DNA from: an uncultured Oscillospiraceae bacterium
GTDB lineage: Bacteria > Bacillota > Clostridia > Oscillospirales > Oscillospiraceae
Length of the DNA: 34,690 bases
Direction of reading: 5' to 3'
Assembly: GCA_947627745.1 (NCBI GenBank)
Contig: CANQXH010000015.1
Span: 1 to 34,690 of the forward strand
The notes below the pieces were generated by a model. That model did not search any database, was not told the origin of the DNA, and was given only the letters and a program-made list of their open reading frames with translations. How positions within the stretch are numbered: the stretch's first letter is position 1; the number at the start of each line of letters is the position of its first letter. The translations under genes and the position numbers were made by a program. This document shows positions 13,557-21,301 of the stretch, piece by piece.

Positions 13557-13675
13557 AGGCATGGTAATTTTTGGAAAACGTGCCAGCAAAGGATGTGCCT
13601 TTTGGCGGCCGGAGGATCGGATTTCGGGCCGGGTTGCCCGCCGGGGTCCGATCTGAATATTCTGGAGGCGGAAGC

Positions 13676-14314
13676 ATGAATCGGAAGGAACATTTTTATG
13701 TCCGGGCCCGGCGATGGGTCAAATTTTTCGGCCAATATGTGGACGAGAGGCTCCACGGCCTGGATTTCAGCCTGTTTTATGTGGGCGACGAGCATAGACA
13801 GGTGGAGGAATTTCACGGGTACAGCATGACCGACCCCGGCGCCATGAAGAAGATGCTTTTGGAGGTCCCCGTGCGGCCGGAGGAGTCGGCCTTCCTGGAC
13901 GTGGGCTGCGGCAAGGGAATGTGCATGCGCTGCGCCAAGGAGAGCGGCTACCGCAAGGTGGCGGGGCTGGACCTGGACGAGCATCTTCTGGGCATTGCCA
14001 AGCGGAACATGGAAAAACTGAAGCTGGACGTGGAGTGCATCCAAGCCAACGCGGCGGAATTTGACGGCTACGGGGACTACGACGTGTTCTATTTCTACAA
14101 CCCCTTCGGGCGGCCGGTGTTCCGCGCGGTGGTGGAGAAGCTGATCGAAAGCCAGAAGGCGCGGAACCGGGACATTTGGGTGATCTATTACCATCCGGTG
14201 TACGGGGAAGAATTTGAAAAGGCGGGATTCCAAACCGTGAAGGACCTGCCGGACAGCACCCGGGAGACCTTCACCCGATATTACCTCTATCCCGCCCGGC
14301 CCGAGACGGTGTAA
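13676..14314 (+). CDS. Class I SAM-dependent methyltransferase
   Basis: A 212-residue Rossmann-fold methyltransferase. Motif I is FLDVGCGKGM near residue 73, the SAM-ribose acidic residue lies in VAGLDLDEH about 23 residues on, and a post-II segment reads DVFYFYNPFGRPVF near residue 138. The substrate is not evident. The NPFG stretch, where N6-amine methylases often have NPPF/Y, is notable but not enough to assign DNA or RNA. The N-terminal 60 residues are basic-aromatic with no known domain. The ATG at 13676 is selected by the TGGAGGCGGA site and the promoter at 13528. The transglutaminase-like gene follows after 23 bases with its own ribosome binding site, so the two are probably co-transcribed. 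Confidence 0.85.
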   Translation: MNRKEHFYVRARRWVKFFGQYVDERLHGLDFSLFYVGDEHRQVEEFHGYSMTDPGAMKKMLLEVPVRPEESAFLDVGCGKGMCMRCAKESGYRKVAGLDLDEHLLGIAKRNMEKLKLDVECIQANAAEFDGYGDYDVFYFYNPFGRPVFRAVVEKLIESQKARNRDIWVIYYHPVYGEEFEKAGFQTVKDLPDSTRETFTRYYLYPARPETV

Positions 14315-14337
14315 GGCCCTTTCTCGGAGAAGCAGCT

Positions 14338-15693
14338 ATGTATAAAGAGAAACTGCACAGCAACACGGGCGCCGCAATGCTTCTGATCGTCGGGATCCTT
14401 TTCCTGGCCGGCCTCCCGCGAGGCATTGAAGCGGAAAGCGCTCCGGTGGAAACCACCGCCCCGCCGGTGACGATGTTCCAGGTCCGCTTTTTGGCGGACG
14501 GAAAGACCGTGGGTACCCAGACAGTCCCCGAGAAGGAGCCCCTTGAGAGGACGCCGGAGGTGTCCATCCCCGGCCTGATCTTTGCCGGCTGGGAGGATCA
14601 GAACGGCCATTTGACGGAGCTGAAGGGCTTGGAGATCTGGGCCGACCGGACCTTTACGGCCCGGCTCTACCCGGATCTGACCAGCCACGCCGCCTACCTG
14701 TTCCCGGATCAAAACGGCGCCCTCCGCCCCGACGACCCACTGACGGCGGATGATTTGGCGGCGGCCTTGACGGCGCTGGTCGTGCCCGGCGGCGAGGAGT
14801 ATCTGCCCGAAATGCCCGAGGGGGATCGTGCCGTGACCGGGGAGACCGTGGGCCAGGTGCTGTCCGAGTGCTTCCCCGGCGGCGTGGAGGCTCCGGAGAC
14901 GGAAACCGTCACCCGTGGGGAGTTTGCGGTGCTGATGAATGGCCTGCTGTCCCGGGGCGGGGACGAGACGGCCGTTGTGGAGGATGCGGTCCCATACCCG
15001 GACCTGTCGCTGAGCCGGGCGGATGCCGCGGATCTTTTGGACGCCGCAGCTGCCCATACGCCGGACCCCGAGGGCGAGGAGCTGGTGGAGGCGTTTTTGG
15101 ACCAGACGTGGGAGCCGGGCTTTTTCCTCATGGGCGGGAACCTGTACTGCGCCGATGAATCCGGGCAGCTGCTCCGGGACGCGGATCAGGGGGACTTCCA
15201 TTTTCTGCCCGACGGCCGCTACACCAGCGGAGACGAGGAGCTGGACGAATTGGTGTCCGGCCTTCTGGCCGGCTGGATCGCGGAGGACCCGGGAGCGGAC
15301 AGGGATACCATTATGCGGAAGGCCTATCTCTACGTCCGGGATCTGCCCTATCTGAGCAGCCCCCTTCACGGCTTCGGGGAGACCGGCTGGGAGATCGACG
15401 CCGCCAAGACCATGCTGACCAAGCACCGGGGCAACTGCTACAATTACGCCGGCGCTTTCTGCGCTCTGGCCCGGGGGCTGGGTGTTGACGCCTGGTGCGT
15501 CAGCGGGCGTGTCTTTTCCTACGCCACGGAACACGGCTGGGTGGAGGCCAATATCGACGGCACCATCTATGTTTTCGATGCCCAGCAGGAGGCCCGGCAC
15601 ATCCAGCGGCACACCGGCAGCGGGGATTTTGAAATGTACATGATGACTTATGCCTTTGCGGCGCAATGGCAGTACCGCCGCCCGGCCAGATAG
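14338..15693 (+). CDS. Secreted transglutaminase-like protein with InlB-type and SLH-like regions
   Basis: A 451-residue exported protein. An N-terminal hydrophobic segment (about 11-27) acts as signal peptide or anchor. Residues about 46-110 resemble an InlB-type/Flg_new beta-grasp repeat (VRFLADGKTVG to FAGWEDQNG). Residues about 116-270 look like diverged S-layer homology modules (LFPDQNGALRPDDPLT, VTRGEFAVLMNGLL), which would bind cell wall polymers. The C-terminal transglutaminase core has the triad Cys367 (RGNCYNYAGAF), His399 (EHGWVEA) and Asp414 (VFDAQQ). Such domains can be proteases, amidotransferases or peptidoglycan-linked enzymes; the intact triad suggests activity. It stands between a methyltransferase and a BioF2-type acyltransferase in one transcript, which fits envelope modification. 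Confidence 0.85.
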   Translation: MYKEKLHSNTGAAMLLIVGILFLAGLPRGIEAESAPVETTAPPVTMFQVRFLADGKTVGTQTVPEKEPLERTPEVSIPGLIFAGWEDQNGHLTELKGLEIWADRTFTARLYPDLTSHAAYLFPDQNGALRPDDPLTADDLAAALTALVVPGGEEYLPEMPEGDRAVTGETVGQVLSECFPGGVEAPETETVTRGEFAVLMNGLLSRGGDETAVVEDAVPYPDLSLSRADAADLLDAAAAHTPDPEGEELVEAFLDQTWEPGFFLMGGNLYCADESGQLLRDADQGDFHFLPDGRYTSGDEELDELVSGLLAGWIAEDPGADRDTIMRKAYLYVRDLPYLSSPLHGFGETGWEIDAAKTMLTKHRGNCYNYAGAFCALARGLGVDAWCVSGRVFSYATEHGWVEANIDGTIYVFDAQQEARHIQRHTGSGDFEMYMMTYAFAAQWQYRRPAR

Positions 15694-15745
15694 ACCGCCG
15701 GGCGGGGCGTTCCGCCGCCGCGAGGAGAAAACCGGAGGGCAAGCA

Positions 15746-16792
15746 ATGTATTCCTGTGTCAAACACACCAAAATCGCGGAGCTTCAGACGGCTTGGGAGG
15801 AACTCTACGCCGGAAATCCCCTGCTTTCTCCCTATCAGTCCTACGCCTTTTGCAATACCGTGGCCGGAGACTACCGGTTTTCCCACCTCCGCTTCGCGCT
15901 GACGCCGGTTTTCTATGAGATCCGGAAGGATGGGCGGACGATTATCATTTTTCCCCTGTGGAAAAAGCCCGGATTTCCCCACTGCGAATATTATCTGTTC
16001 CCGGATTTCTGCCTGGCGGGGTATCTGGACCCGATCTACGCCGTGGACTGCGCCGACGAGGATTTTGCCCAGGGGCTTTCCCTTCTGTCCCAGGCGCTGA
16101 ACGCGCCCGTTACCCTCCGGCGTGTCAATGAAAAAAGCGCCTTTGGCCGGTACCTGAAAACCGTCAACCCGCCCACCGACACCGTGCCCTGTGTCCGGCT
16201 CCCCTTTCCCGAGGGGTACGACGCCTACTATGCGGGACTGAGCAAAAACGTCCGGCAGAATTTGCGGACCGCCTATAACCGGCTGAACCGGGACCAAAAG
16301 ACCATCGAACTCACCGTCTGCCGGACGGAGCCCTTTGAACCGGCGCTGTGGCAGGAGGCGCTGCGGATCCATGTCAAGCGGAAGCGCCTGCGGGACGGCA
16401 TCCGGGAGGATTGGCTGCATAGCTACGCGGCCCACCACCACGATCCGCTGGAGAAGGCGCTGAAAAACAACGGGCCCCATATGCTGTTTCTCCTGACCGT
16501 GGACGGCGTGGGCGCGGCCTATTTCGCGGGGTTCCTCTCCAACGACGGCTTGAGCGTGGTGGTTCCCCGACTGTCCATCGATGATGATTTCAAATTTTAT
16601 TCGCCGGGCCTGGTCATGCTGGTGGAGGCGATCAAGTATCTGGAGGCAAATACCGCCATCCGCTGCATCGACCTGTGCCACGGGGAGCAGACCTATAAAT
16701 ACGCCATGGGCGGCCAAGAGCATTTTAACTCCTATTTTCGCCTGGCGCCGGGCTTCCTGAAAGACGGGGAGCCGCCGGAGCGGTCCGAATAA
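15746..16792 (+). CDS. BioF2-like (GNAT/FemAB-related) acyltransferase domain protein
   Basis: A 348-residue cytosolic protein whose C-terminal half resembles the BioF2-like GNAT fold (Pfam PF13480; CelD/BcsL and distant FemABX relatives). Visible signatures are the GLSKNVRQNLRTAYNRL stretch near residue 166, an FLLTVDGVGAAYFAGF beta-strand pair near 248, and the late CIDLCHGEQTYKYAMGG segment near 308 that marks the acceptor loop in this family. Known relatives transfer acyl or aminoacyl groups to polysaccharide or peptidoglycan precursors. Start 15746 follows CGGAGGG; 52 bases separate it from the transglutaminase gene, and a bidirectional terminator ends the unit. Donor and acceptor are unknown. 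Confidence 0.8.
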   Translation: MYSCVKHTKIAELQTAWEELYAGNPLLSPYQSYAFCNTVAGDYRFSHLRFALTPVFYEIRKDGRTIIIFPLWKKPGFPHCEYYLFPDFCLAGYLDPIYAVDCADEDFAQGLSLLSQALNAPVTLRRVNEKSAFGRYLKTVNPPTDTVPCVRLPFPEGYDAYYAGLSKNVRQNLRTAYNRLNRDQKTIELTVCRTEPFEPALWQEALRIHVKRKRLRDGIREDWLHSYAAHHHDPLEKALKNNGPHMLFLLTVDGVGAAYFAGFLSNDGLSVVVPRLSIDDDFKFYSPGLVMLVEAIKYLEANTAIRCIDLCHGEQTYKYAMGGQEHFNSYFRLAPGFLKDGEPPERSE

Positions 16793-16794
16793 AA

Positions 16795-16832
16795 AAGCTG
16801 GGGTCAGGCGACGCGCCTGATCCCAATTTTTA
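16795..16832. terminator. Bidirectional terminator between convergent genes
   Basis: GGGTCAGGCG and CGCCTGATCCC form a GC-rich stem with a 3-base loop (16801-16824). A T-run follows on the plus strand (AATTTTT), and the A-run before it gives a T-run on the minus strand. It ends the acyltransferase gene from the left and the TM2 gene from the right. Confidence 0.9.
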
Positions 16833-16861
16833 TGAACCTATTTAATCGGTATGGACGGGAG

Positions 16862-17263
16862 CTAGTCCGTCAGGGCCATACCATTGGCGTCTTTGTCGAT
16901 CTGGCCGGTGAGGATCATGATGCCCTCGATCAGGCCCCAGACCTCGCTGACGATGGCGCAGACGCCGCAGGTCAGCACGGTGATCAGCAGCTGGGCCACC
17001 GCTTTGCCGGTGTAGCCCAGGTAGAAGTTGTGGATGCCCAGGCTGCCCAGGAAAATGCCCAGCAGGCCGGCAGCCAGCTTGCTCTTGCCGCCGGGGACGG
17101 CGGCGGTCAAGGCGGAGCCGCACTTCAGGCAGACCGCCGCGCCGGGCGCCGTGGGAGTGCCGCAGTTGGGGCAGTAGGAAATGCCGGTGCCTTTGGCACA
17201 GCCGCACTTAACACAGACTACCGCATTGGGGTCCATGGGATTGCCGCAGTTTTTACAGAACAT
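16862..17263 (-). CDS. TM2-domain protein with two zinc ribbons
   Basis: A 133-residue membrane protein. Two tandem zinc ribbons occupy residues 1-53 (CKNC..CVKC and CPNC..CLKC). They are followed by a TM2 domain with two membrane helices (about 62-82 and 88-112) and the typical GSLGIHNFYLG turn between them. This layout is widespread in gut Clostridia and of unknown function. GGAGG lies ahead of the ATG at 17263; an in-frame extension upstream is rejected because it would start inside the DUF2752 gene. It is 25 bases behind the DUF2752 gene and probably co-transcribed from the promoter at 17672. Confidence 0.9.
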   Translation of the reverse strand: MFCKNCGNPMDPNAVVCVKCGCAKGTGISYCPNCGTPTAPGAAVCLKCGSALTAAVPGGKSKLAAGLLGIFLGSLGIHNFYLGYTGKAVAQLLITVLTCGVCAIVSEVWGLIEGIMILTGQIDKDANGMALTD

Positions 17264-17288
17264 ATCATTTTCCTCCTTGTGATTGGTT

Positions 17289-17651
17289 TTATATGATGAG
17301 ATCACCATGTAAAAACATTGCCAGCCGGGCAATATAGCACACCGCGAACCCAATGCCCAGTGTGGCCAGGAGCCAAATATTGGCCCGCTTTGACCGCAGC
17401 GGCTGAAAACCAAAAAGCCAAAGCACGGCGACCACCGGAACGATCCAGAACATGGGGTGATAGAAAAACGCCGCCTCCAGATCCAGCCGCAGCGCCGCCA
17501 GCCAGGCCCGGCTCATGCCGCAGCTGGGGCAGATGACGCCGGTGACCGCGCGGATCGGGCAAAAGCCGAACAAGAGAGCCCAAACCCCCAACACCGCGGC
17601 GCAGGCGGCAAGAATCAATAGCTTGGATCCCAAGCGGGACGGCTTGCGCAT
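17289..17651 (-). CDS. DUF2752 membrane protein
   Basis: A 120-residue membrane protein with three hydrophobic segments (about 9-30, 60-80 and 90-112) and the DUF2752 signature CPIRAVTGVICPSCGMSRA after the first helix, holding three cysteines. Function is unknown; the cysteines could bind metal or form a disulfide. Start 17651 is preferred over an ATG five codons upstream because the upstream one lies at the expected transcription start of the promoter at 17672-17700, while this one has a GGGGGATGAGGG site. It pairs with the TM2 gene downstream, a neighbourhood seen in many Firmicutes. Confidence 0.87.
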   Translation of the reverse strand: MRKPSRLGSKLLILAACAAVLGVWALLFGFCPIRAVTGVICPSCGMSRAWLAALRLDLEAAFFYHPMFWIVPVVAVLWLFGFQPLRSKRANIWLLATLGIGFAVCYIARLAMFLHGDLII

Positions 17652-17671
17652 ACCCTCATCCCCCATTCAAA

Positions 17672-17700
17672 ATATTAACATATTGTGACCGGAATTGCAA
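17672..17700 (-). promoter_or_regulatory. SigA promoter for the DUF2752-TM2 operon
   Basis: On the minus strand TTGCAA (17700-17695), 17-base spacer, TAATAT (17677-17672). Expected start of transcription is about 17665. Confidence 0.72.
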
Positions 17701-17833
17701 CAACTTTTTAGTATTCCGTATAAAAAATCACAGTCCGCCAAGTCGCCCCATAATTTTCCTTTATTTTCCACACTTTTTGAGGATGGGAAATGAAAGGACT
17801 GTGTATTTTTTACTTTCCCCCGGAGGCAAAGTG

Positions 17834-17842
17834 TGCTATAAT
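17834..17842 (+). promoter_or_regulatory. Extended -10 promoter for the VanZ-like and GH2 genes
   Basis: TGCTATAAT gives an extended -10 with a perfect TATAAT at 17837-17842. No good -35 box is seen at the expected distance (TTTCCC at 17814). The VanZ start lies about 60 bases downstream. Confidence 0.65.
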
Positions 17843-17903
17843 AGCCGCAGGCGGCTTGTGGTACTTAGATTATAAACGGAAGGCTTGAAAAAGAAGGGCT
17901 CCT

Positions 17904-18431
17904 ATGAAATACTTGATCGATTTTATCGCGCTGGCGCTGCTGTACGCCTTTGCGTTTTTCCCAAGGTGGCGAAAGAAGGGCCGGGACAGGCTCCTAGTTA
18001 ACACGCTGATGTACGCGTATCTCTCCTGTGTGCTGTATTTTACCCTGATGCCGGTGCTTTGCGCCCTCCCGTACCTTCTGGATCACCCCTATACCCCCAT
18101 GAATCTGGTGCCGTTTATCGACGTGTCCCTGGGGAGAGGGGATTATCTCCGGCAGATCGCGCTGAACATCCTGATGACCGTGCCCTTCGGCTTTCTGTAT
18201 CCGCTGACCCGGGGCGGGAAGGCAAAATGCGGCCAGACTGTGCTGCTTTGCCTTCTGATGAGCCTGGGGATCGAGCTGCTCCAGCCCCTTCTCAGCGGCG
18301 GCCGGTCCTCGGATATTACGGACCTGATCACCAACGGAACCGGCGGGCTGCTGGGGTACGGCCTTTTTGCCCTGTTCCGGCCGGTCACGGACCGGATCCT
18401 GGGCTTTCTGCGAAAGAACGAAACACCGTGA
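17904..18431 (+). CDS. VanZ-family membrane protein
   Basis: A 175-residue membrane protein of the VanZ family, some members of which raise teicoplanin tolerance by an unknown route. Four hydrophobic stretches are visible (about 3-20, 33-60, 85-100 and 112-125) with family motifs: MNLVPFIDV, then RQIALNILMTVPFGFLYPL, then SLGIELLQPLL, and the terminal SSDITDLITNGTGGLLGY. Most VanZ proteins are chromosomal and unrelated to a resistance cassette, and no other van gene is present here, so resistance should not be inferred. Its ATG at 17904 sits at the expected distance from the extended -10 promoter. The GH2 gene follows after 13 bases. Confidence 0.92.
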   Translation: MKYLIDFIALALLYAFAFFPRWRKKGRDRLLVNTLMYAYLSCVLYFTLMPVLCALPYLLDHPYTPMNLVPFIDVSLGRGDYLRQIALNILMTVPFGFLYPLTRGGKAKCGQTVLLCLLMSLGIELLQPLLSGGRSSDITDLITNGTGGLLGYGLFALFRPVTDRILGFLRKNETP

Positions 18432-18444
18432 AAGGAGGCGCGCC

Positions 18445-20172
18445 ATGCTTACCCAGCTCTATACCCGCCAGGGCGAGACCCTCTCCGGCACCCCCTGGCA
18501 GATCTATCCCCGTCCCCAGCTGCGGCGGGACAGCTTCCTGTGCCTGAACGGCCCCTGGGAATTTGCCGTTTCCGCCGAAAAGGAGCCGCCGGAGCGGTTC
18601 GACCGGTCAATTCTGGTTCCCTTCTGCCCGGAGAGCGCCCTTTCCGGCGTGGGGGAGCACTTCCCCGAGGGAAGCTACTTATTTTACCGGCGGCGCCTGG
18701 CGCTCCCGGCGGGCTTTTACCGGGGCAGGGTGCTGCTCCACATCGGCGCGGCGGACCAGGAGCTGGACTGCTTCGTGGGCGGCGTCCACGCGGGGCGCCA
18801 CCTGGGGGGCTACGAGGCCATGACCTTTGACATCACCCCCTTCCTCCCGGATGGGGAGGCGGTGCTGCTGCTCCGGGTCCGGGACGATCTGCGGGACCTT
18901 TCCCAGCCCTACGGCAAGCAGGTAGAGCCTAAAAAGCGGGGCGGCATGTGGTACACCCCCGTCTCCGGGATCTACCAGTCCGTGTGGCTGGAATCGGTGC
19001 CGGAGACCTACATTGAGCGTCTGGATATCCAAACCGACTGCCGCCGGGCGGTGATCGACACGGGAAAGCCCGCGGTCCCGGGAAGGGTCGTTCTGCAAGA
19101 CGGCCAGGTGTTCCCCCTGGAAAAGGGCCGGGCGGTGATCGCGCCGGAAAATCCCCGGCTGTGGAGCCCGGAGGACCCCTGGCTCTATGAATTCACCCTG
19201 GAAATGGGGGAGGACCGGGTAGAGAGCTACTTTGCCCTGCGGACCGTGGACATCCGGCAGGTAGAGGGGATTCCCAGGATCTGCCTCAACGGAAAGCCCT
19301 ACTTTTTCCACGGTCTGCTGGATCAGGGGTACTGGCCCGACGGACTGCTGACGGCCCCCGACCCTAAGTGCTACGCCCAGGACATTCAGGCCATGAAGGA
19401 GCTGGGGTTCAACACCCTGCGCAAGCACATCAAAGTGGAGCCGGAGGAATTTTACTACCAGTGCGACCGGCTGGGGATGGTGGTTTTCCAGGACATGGTG
19501 AATAATGGAGAGTACCGCTATCTCCGGGACACGGCCCTGCCCACGGTGGGCTTTCAGGTGCGGCCCGACGGGGGCCTTCACCGGGACCCCAAGGGCCGGG
19601 AGACCTTCTACCGGAGCATGGAGGCCACGGTACGGCAGCTGCGCAACCACCCCTGCATCCTCTACTGGACGATCTTCAACGAGGGCTGGGGCCAGTTCCG
19701 CTCCACCGACGCCTACCGGCGGCTGAAGGCCCTGGACGGCAGCCGGATCATCGACACCGCCTCGGGCTGGTTCCGGTGGGGGCAGACGGATGTGAACAGC
19801 CGGCACATCTACTTTGGCCCCTGGGGGCAGCTGCGAAAGAGCAAGCGGCCCCTGGTCCTTAGCGAGTTTGGGGGCTATACCTTGCCCACCCCGGGCCACA
19901 TGGCAAACACAGACGACGCCTACGGCTACCGAACCTGCCGGACCCGGGAGCAGTATATGACGGAGCTGCTGGCCCTCTACCGTCAGCGGATCGAGCCCGC
20001 CATCCCCAAGGGGCTGTGCGGGGCCATCTACACCCAGCTCAGCGACGTGGAGGACGAGATCAACGGCCTGCTGACCTACGACCGGAAGGTGCTGAAGGCG
20101 GATCCCGCCGCCATGGTGGCCCTGGCCGCCCGGCTGACCGGAGCCACGCAGCCGGAAGGGGCGGGGGTATAA
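18445..20172 (+). CDS. Glycoside hydrolase family 2 (beta-galactosidase/glucuronidase-like)
   Basis: A 575-residue cytosolic GH2 enzyme. It has an N-terminal jelly-roll sugar-binding domain (about 25-185, with WYTPVSGIYQSVWLE at its end), a short immunoglobulin-like domain (about 190-285) and a TIM barrel. The acid/base Glu413 lies in FNEGWGQF and the nucleophile Glu474 in LSEFGGY, so the catalytic pair is complete. There is no signal peptide, so the substrate must be imported. The central domain is shorter than in LacZ or UidA, and the specificity is not clear. AAAGGAGG precedes the ATG at 18445, 13 bases after the VanZ gene. No transporter or sugar regulator is adjacent, unusual for a carbohydrate utilisation gene. 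Confidence 0.9.
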   Translation: MLTQLYTRQGETLSGTPWQIYPRPQLRRDSFLCLNGPWEFAVSAEKEPPERFDRSILVPFCPESALSGVGEHFPEGSYLFYRRRLALPAGFYRGRVLLHIGAADQELDCFVGGVHAGRHLGGYEAMTFDITPFLPDGEAVLLLRVRDDLRDLSQPYGKQVEPKKRGGMWYTPVSGIYQSVWLESVPETYIERLDIQTDCRRAVIDTGKPAVPGRVVLQDGQVFPLEKGRAVIAPENPRLWSPEDPWLYEFTLEMGEDRVESYFALRTVDIRQVEGIPRICLNGKPYFFHGLLDQGYWPDGLLTAPDPKCYAQDIQAMKELGFNTLRKHIKVEPEEFYYQCDRLGMVVFQDMVNNGEYRYLRDTALPTVGFQVRPDGGLHRDPKGRETFYRSMEATVRQLRNHPCILYWTIFNEGWGQFRSTDAYRRLKALDGSRIIDTASGWFRWGQTDVNSRHIYFGPWGQLRKSKRPLVLSEFGGYTLPTPGHMANTDDAYGYRTCRTREQYMTELLALYRQRIEPAIPKGLCGAIYTQLSDVEDEINGLLTYDRKVLKADPAAMVALAARLTGATQPEGAGV

Positions 20173-20209
20173 CGCCGCGGGCTGGTAAGGAAGGATTTCC
20201 AAATACAAT

Positions 20210-20250
20210 GGGAAGACGCGGCTTTAATGACTGCGCCTTCCCTCTTTTTT
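20210..20250 (+). terminator. Terminator after the GH2 gene
   Basis: GGGAAGACGCG and TGCGCCTTCCC form a stem around an 11-base loop, followed by TCTTTTTT. It lies 38 bases past the GH2 stop. The following 140 bases to the XRE promoter show no gene. Confidence 0.82.
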
Positions 20251-20392
20251 GTGCGTCCGGCGGCGTGTATTTCTAACAGGTGAAAGGCCCGAATCTGCCT
20301 GGCAGTGGGAAGGATATAGCGGGCGGCATTTTCAAGGCGGCGTTTCCAACCGGAGGTTGGATAAAGCACAGATCAGTCAAACGAATACGCCA

Positions 20393-20421
20393 TTGCTTTT
20401 GAAGTCGCTTACCGTTAAAAT
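20393..20421 (+). promoter_or_regulatory. SigA promoter for the XRE regulator
   Basis: TTGCTT (20393-20398), 17-base spacer, TAAAAT (20416-20421), 42 bases before the start. Confidence 0.65.
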
Positions 20422-20425
20422 AGAA

Positions 20426-20437
20426 TCGCGGCCGCGA
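20426..20437. promoter_or_regulatory. Palindrome at the XRE transcription start (possible operator)
   Basis: TCGCGGCCGCGA is a perfect 12-base palindrome lying just after the -10 box, where a repressor would block initiation. The next gene encodes a helix-turn-helix protein, so self-regulation is plausible but unproven. Confidence 0.4.
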
Positions 20438-20462
20438 AAATAAAGTCACGAGGTGCTTGAAA

Positions 20463-21245
20463 ATGAGTACAATTAAAATTCACGAACAAATTGCCTTTCT
20501 CAGAAAACAGAAGGGCCTTACACAGGAAGCCCTTGCCAACGCCCTCGGCGTAACCAATCAGGCGGTGTCAAAATGGGAATCGGCTGGGTGTTGCCCGGAT
20601 ATCCAGCTTCTGCCTGATCTTGCGAAAATCTTTGAAGTTTCTGTGGATGAGCTTCTCGGGTATTCCCCCGTTTCCGCAACGAATGATCTCATTCTTGCCA
20701 TTCGTAAACGCACAGAAGCATTACCGAAGGGGGAAGATTTTAATTTTATTCTCCGAATGGCGGCAGCGCTTCACGCGATTATTTTGTCCAAGGGAATGAC
20801 CGCGGATCATAAAAATCCAGAATGGGACACGGATGACGCAATCGAACACGCGGGAAAGGCGAAGTGGGGGTATTCCTGCTGTAATATTCCGGAGATCACA
20901 ACAACCATGAGACATGGCGCGGTGTTCTTTTCAGATAATCAAAATTTGACGCTCAATAAAGATGCTATTCGCCGGATCGTGGCAATAATCACGCCTTTTC
21001 GCGATGTACGGAATTTACAAATTGCCTCGGCGCTTTATCAGTTGACGGTTTCTTCCGAAGACGCCTATGCGACCGTTTCCGAAATCAGCGAGAAATCCGG
21101 CATAGCTCCTGAAAAAATACAAGATTGTCTTGCGGGCGATTTGTCGCCCTTTGTTCTCGAAAAGGAAGGCCCGGAAAATGGGTTCCGGTTTGAAGGAATG
21201 TATATGAGCATTCTTCCGATTCTTTCCCTTTTCAATTTCAAATAA
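20463..21245 (+). CDS. XRE-family helix-turn-helix regulator
   Basis: A 260-residue regulator. The N-terminal lambda-repressor-like HTH (about 8-62) reads QKGLTQEALANALGVTNQAV and SKWESAGCCPDIQLLPDLAK, the form common in Clostridia. The C-terminal 190 residues have no domain I recognise; the segment GKAKWGYSCCNIPEITTTMR suggests a compact sensor. A late SEISEKSGIAPEKIQDCL stretch resembles a second small winged or HTH unit. ATG 20463 is chosen over the TTG at 20457 because GAGGTG lies seven bases before the former and only one before the latter. Codons are clearly AT-richer than in flanking genes, suggesting horizontal acquisition. It is monocistronic and followed by a strong hairpin and repeats. 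Confidence 0.87.
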   Translation: MSTIKIHEQIAFLRKQKGLTQEALANALGVTNQAVSKWESAGCCPDIQLLPDLAKIFEVSVDELLGYSPVSATNDLILAIRKRTEALPKGEDFNFILRMAAALHAIILSKGMTADHKNPEWDTDDAIEHAGKAKWGYSCCNIPEITTTMRHGAVFFSDNQNLTLNKDAIRRIVAIITPFRDVRNLQIASALYQLTVSSEDAYATVSEISEKSGIAPEKIQDCLAGDLSPFVLEKEGPENGFRFEGMYMSILPILSLFNFK

Positions 21246-21255
21246 CCTTTTAAAC

Positions 21256-21301
21256 CACGTCTTGACCGCGGCGGGCGGCGGGTCGCCGCGGACAAGACGT
21301 G
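21256..21301 (+). repeat. Long hairpin behind the XRE gene
   Basis: Bases 21256-21272 and 21285-21301 are complementary over 17 bp with one mismatch, around a 12-base loop. It begins 10 bases after the XRE stop; no T-run follows, so it is not a normal terminator. Its right arm lies in the first tandem repeat. Confidence 0.75.

Noticed and set aside
14287-15771. 494-codon open frame on the minus strand opposite the transglutaminase gene
   Set aside because: Composition is typical of an antisense shadow (Gly/Gln/His/Arg-rich), with no start signal; the plus strand encodes a triad-bearing enzyme.
17904-18431. VanZ-like gene as glycopeptide resistance
   Set aside because: No vanH, vanA/B, vanX or vanRS gene is nearby; stand-alone VanZ proteins are common chromosomal genes in Clostridia.
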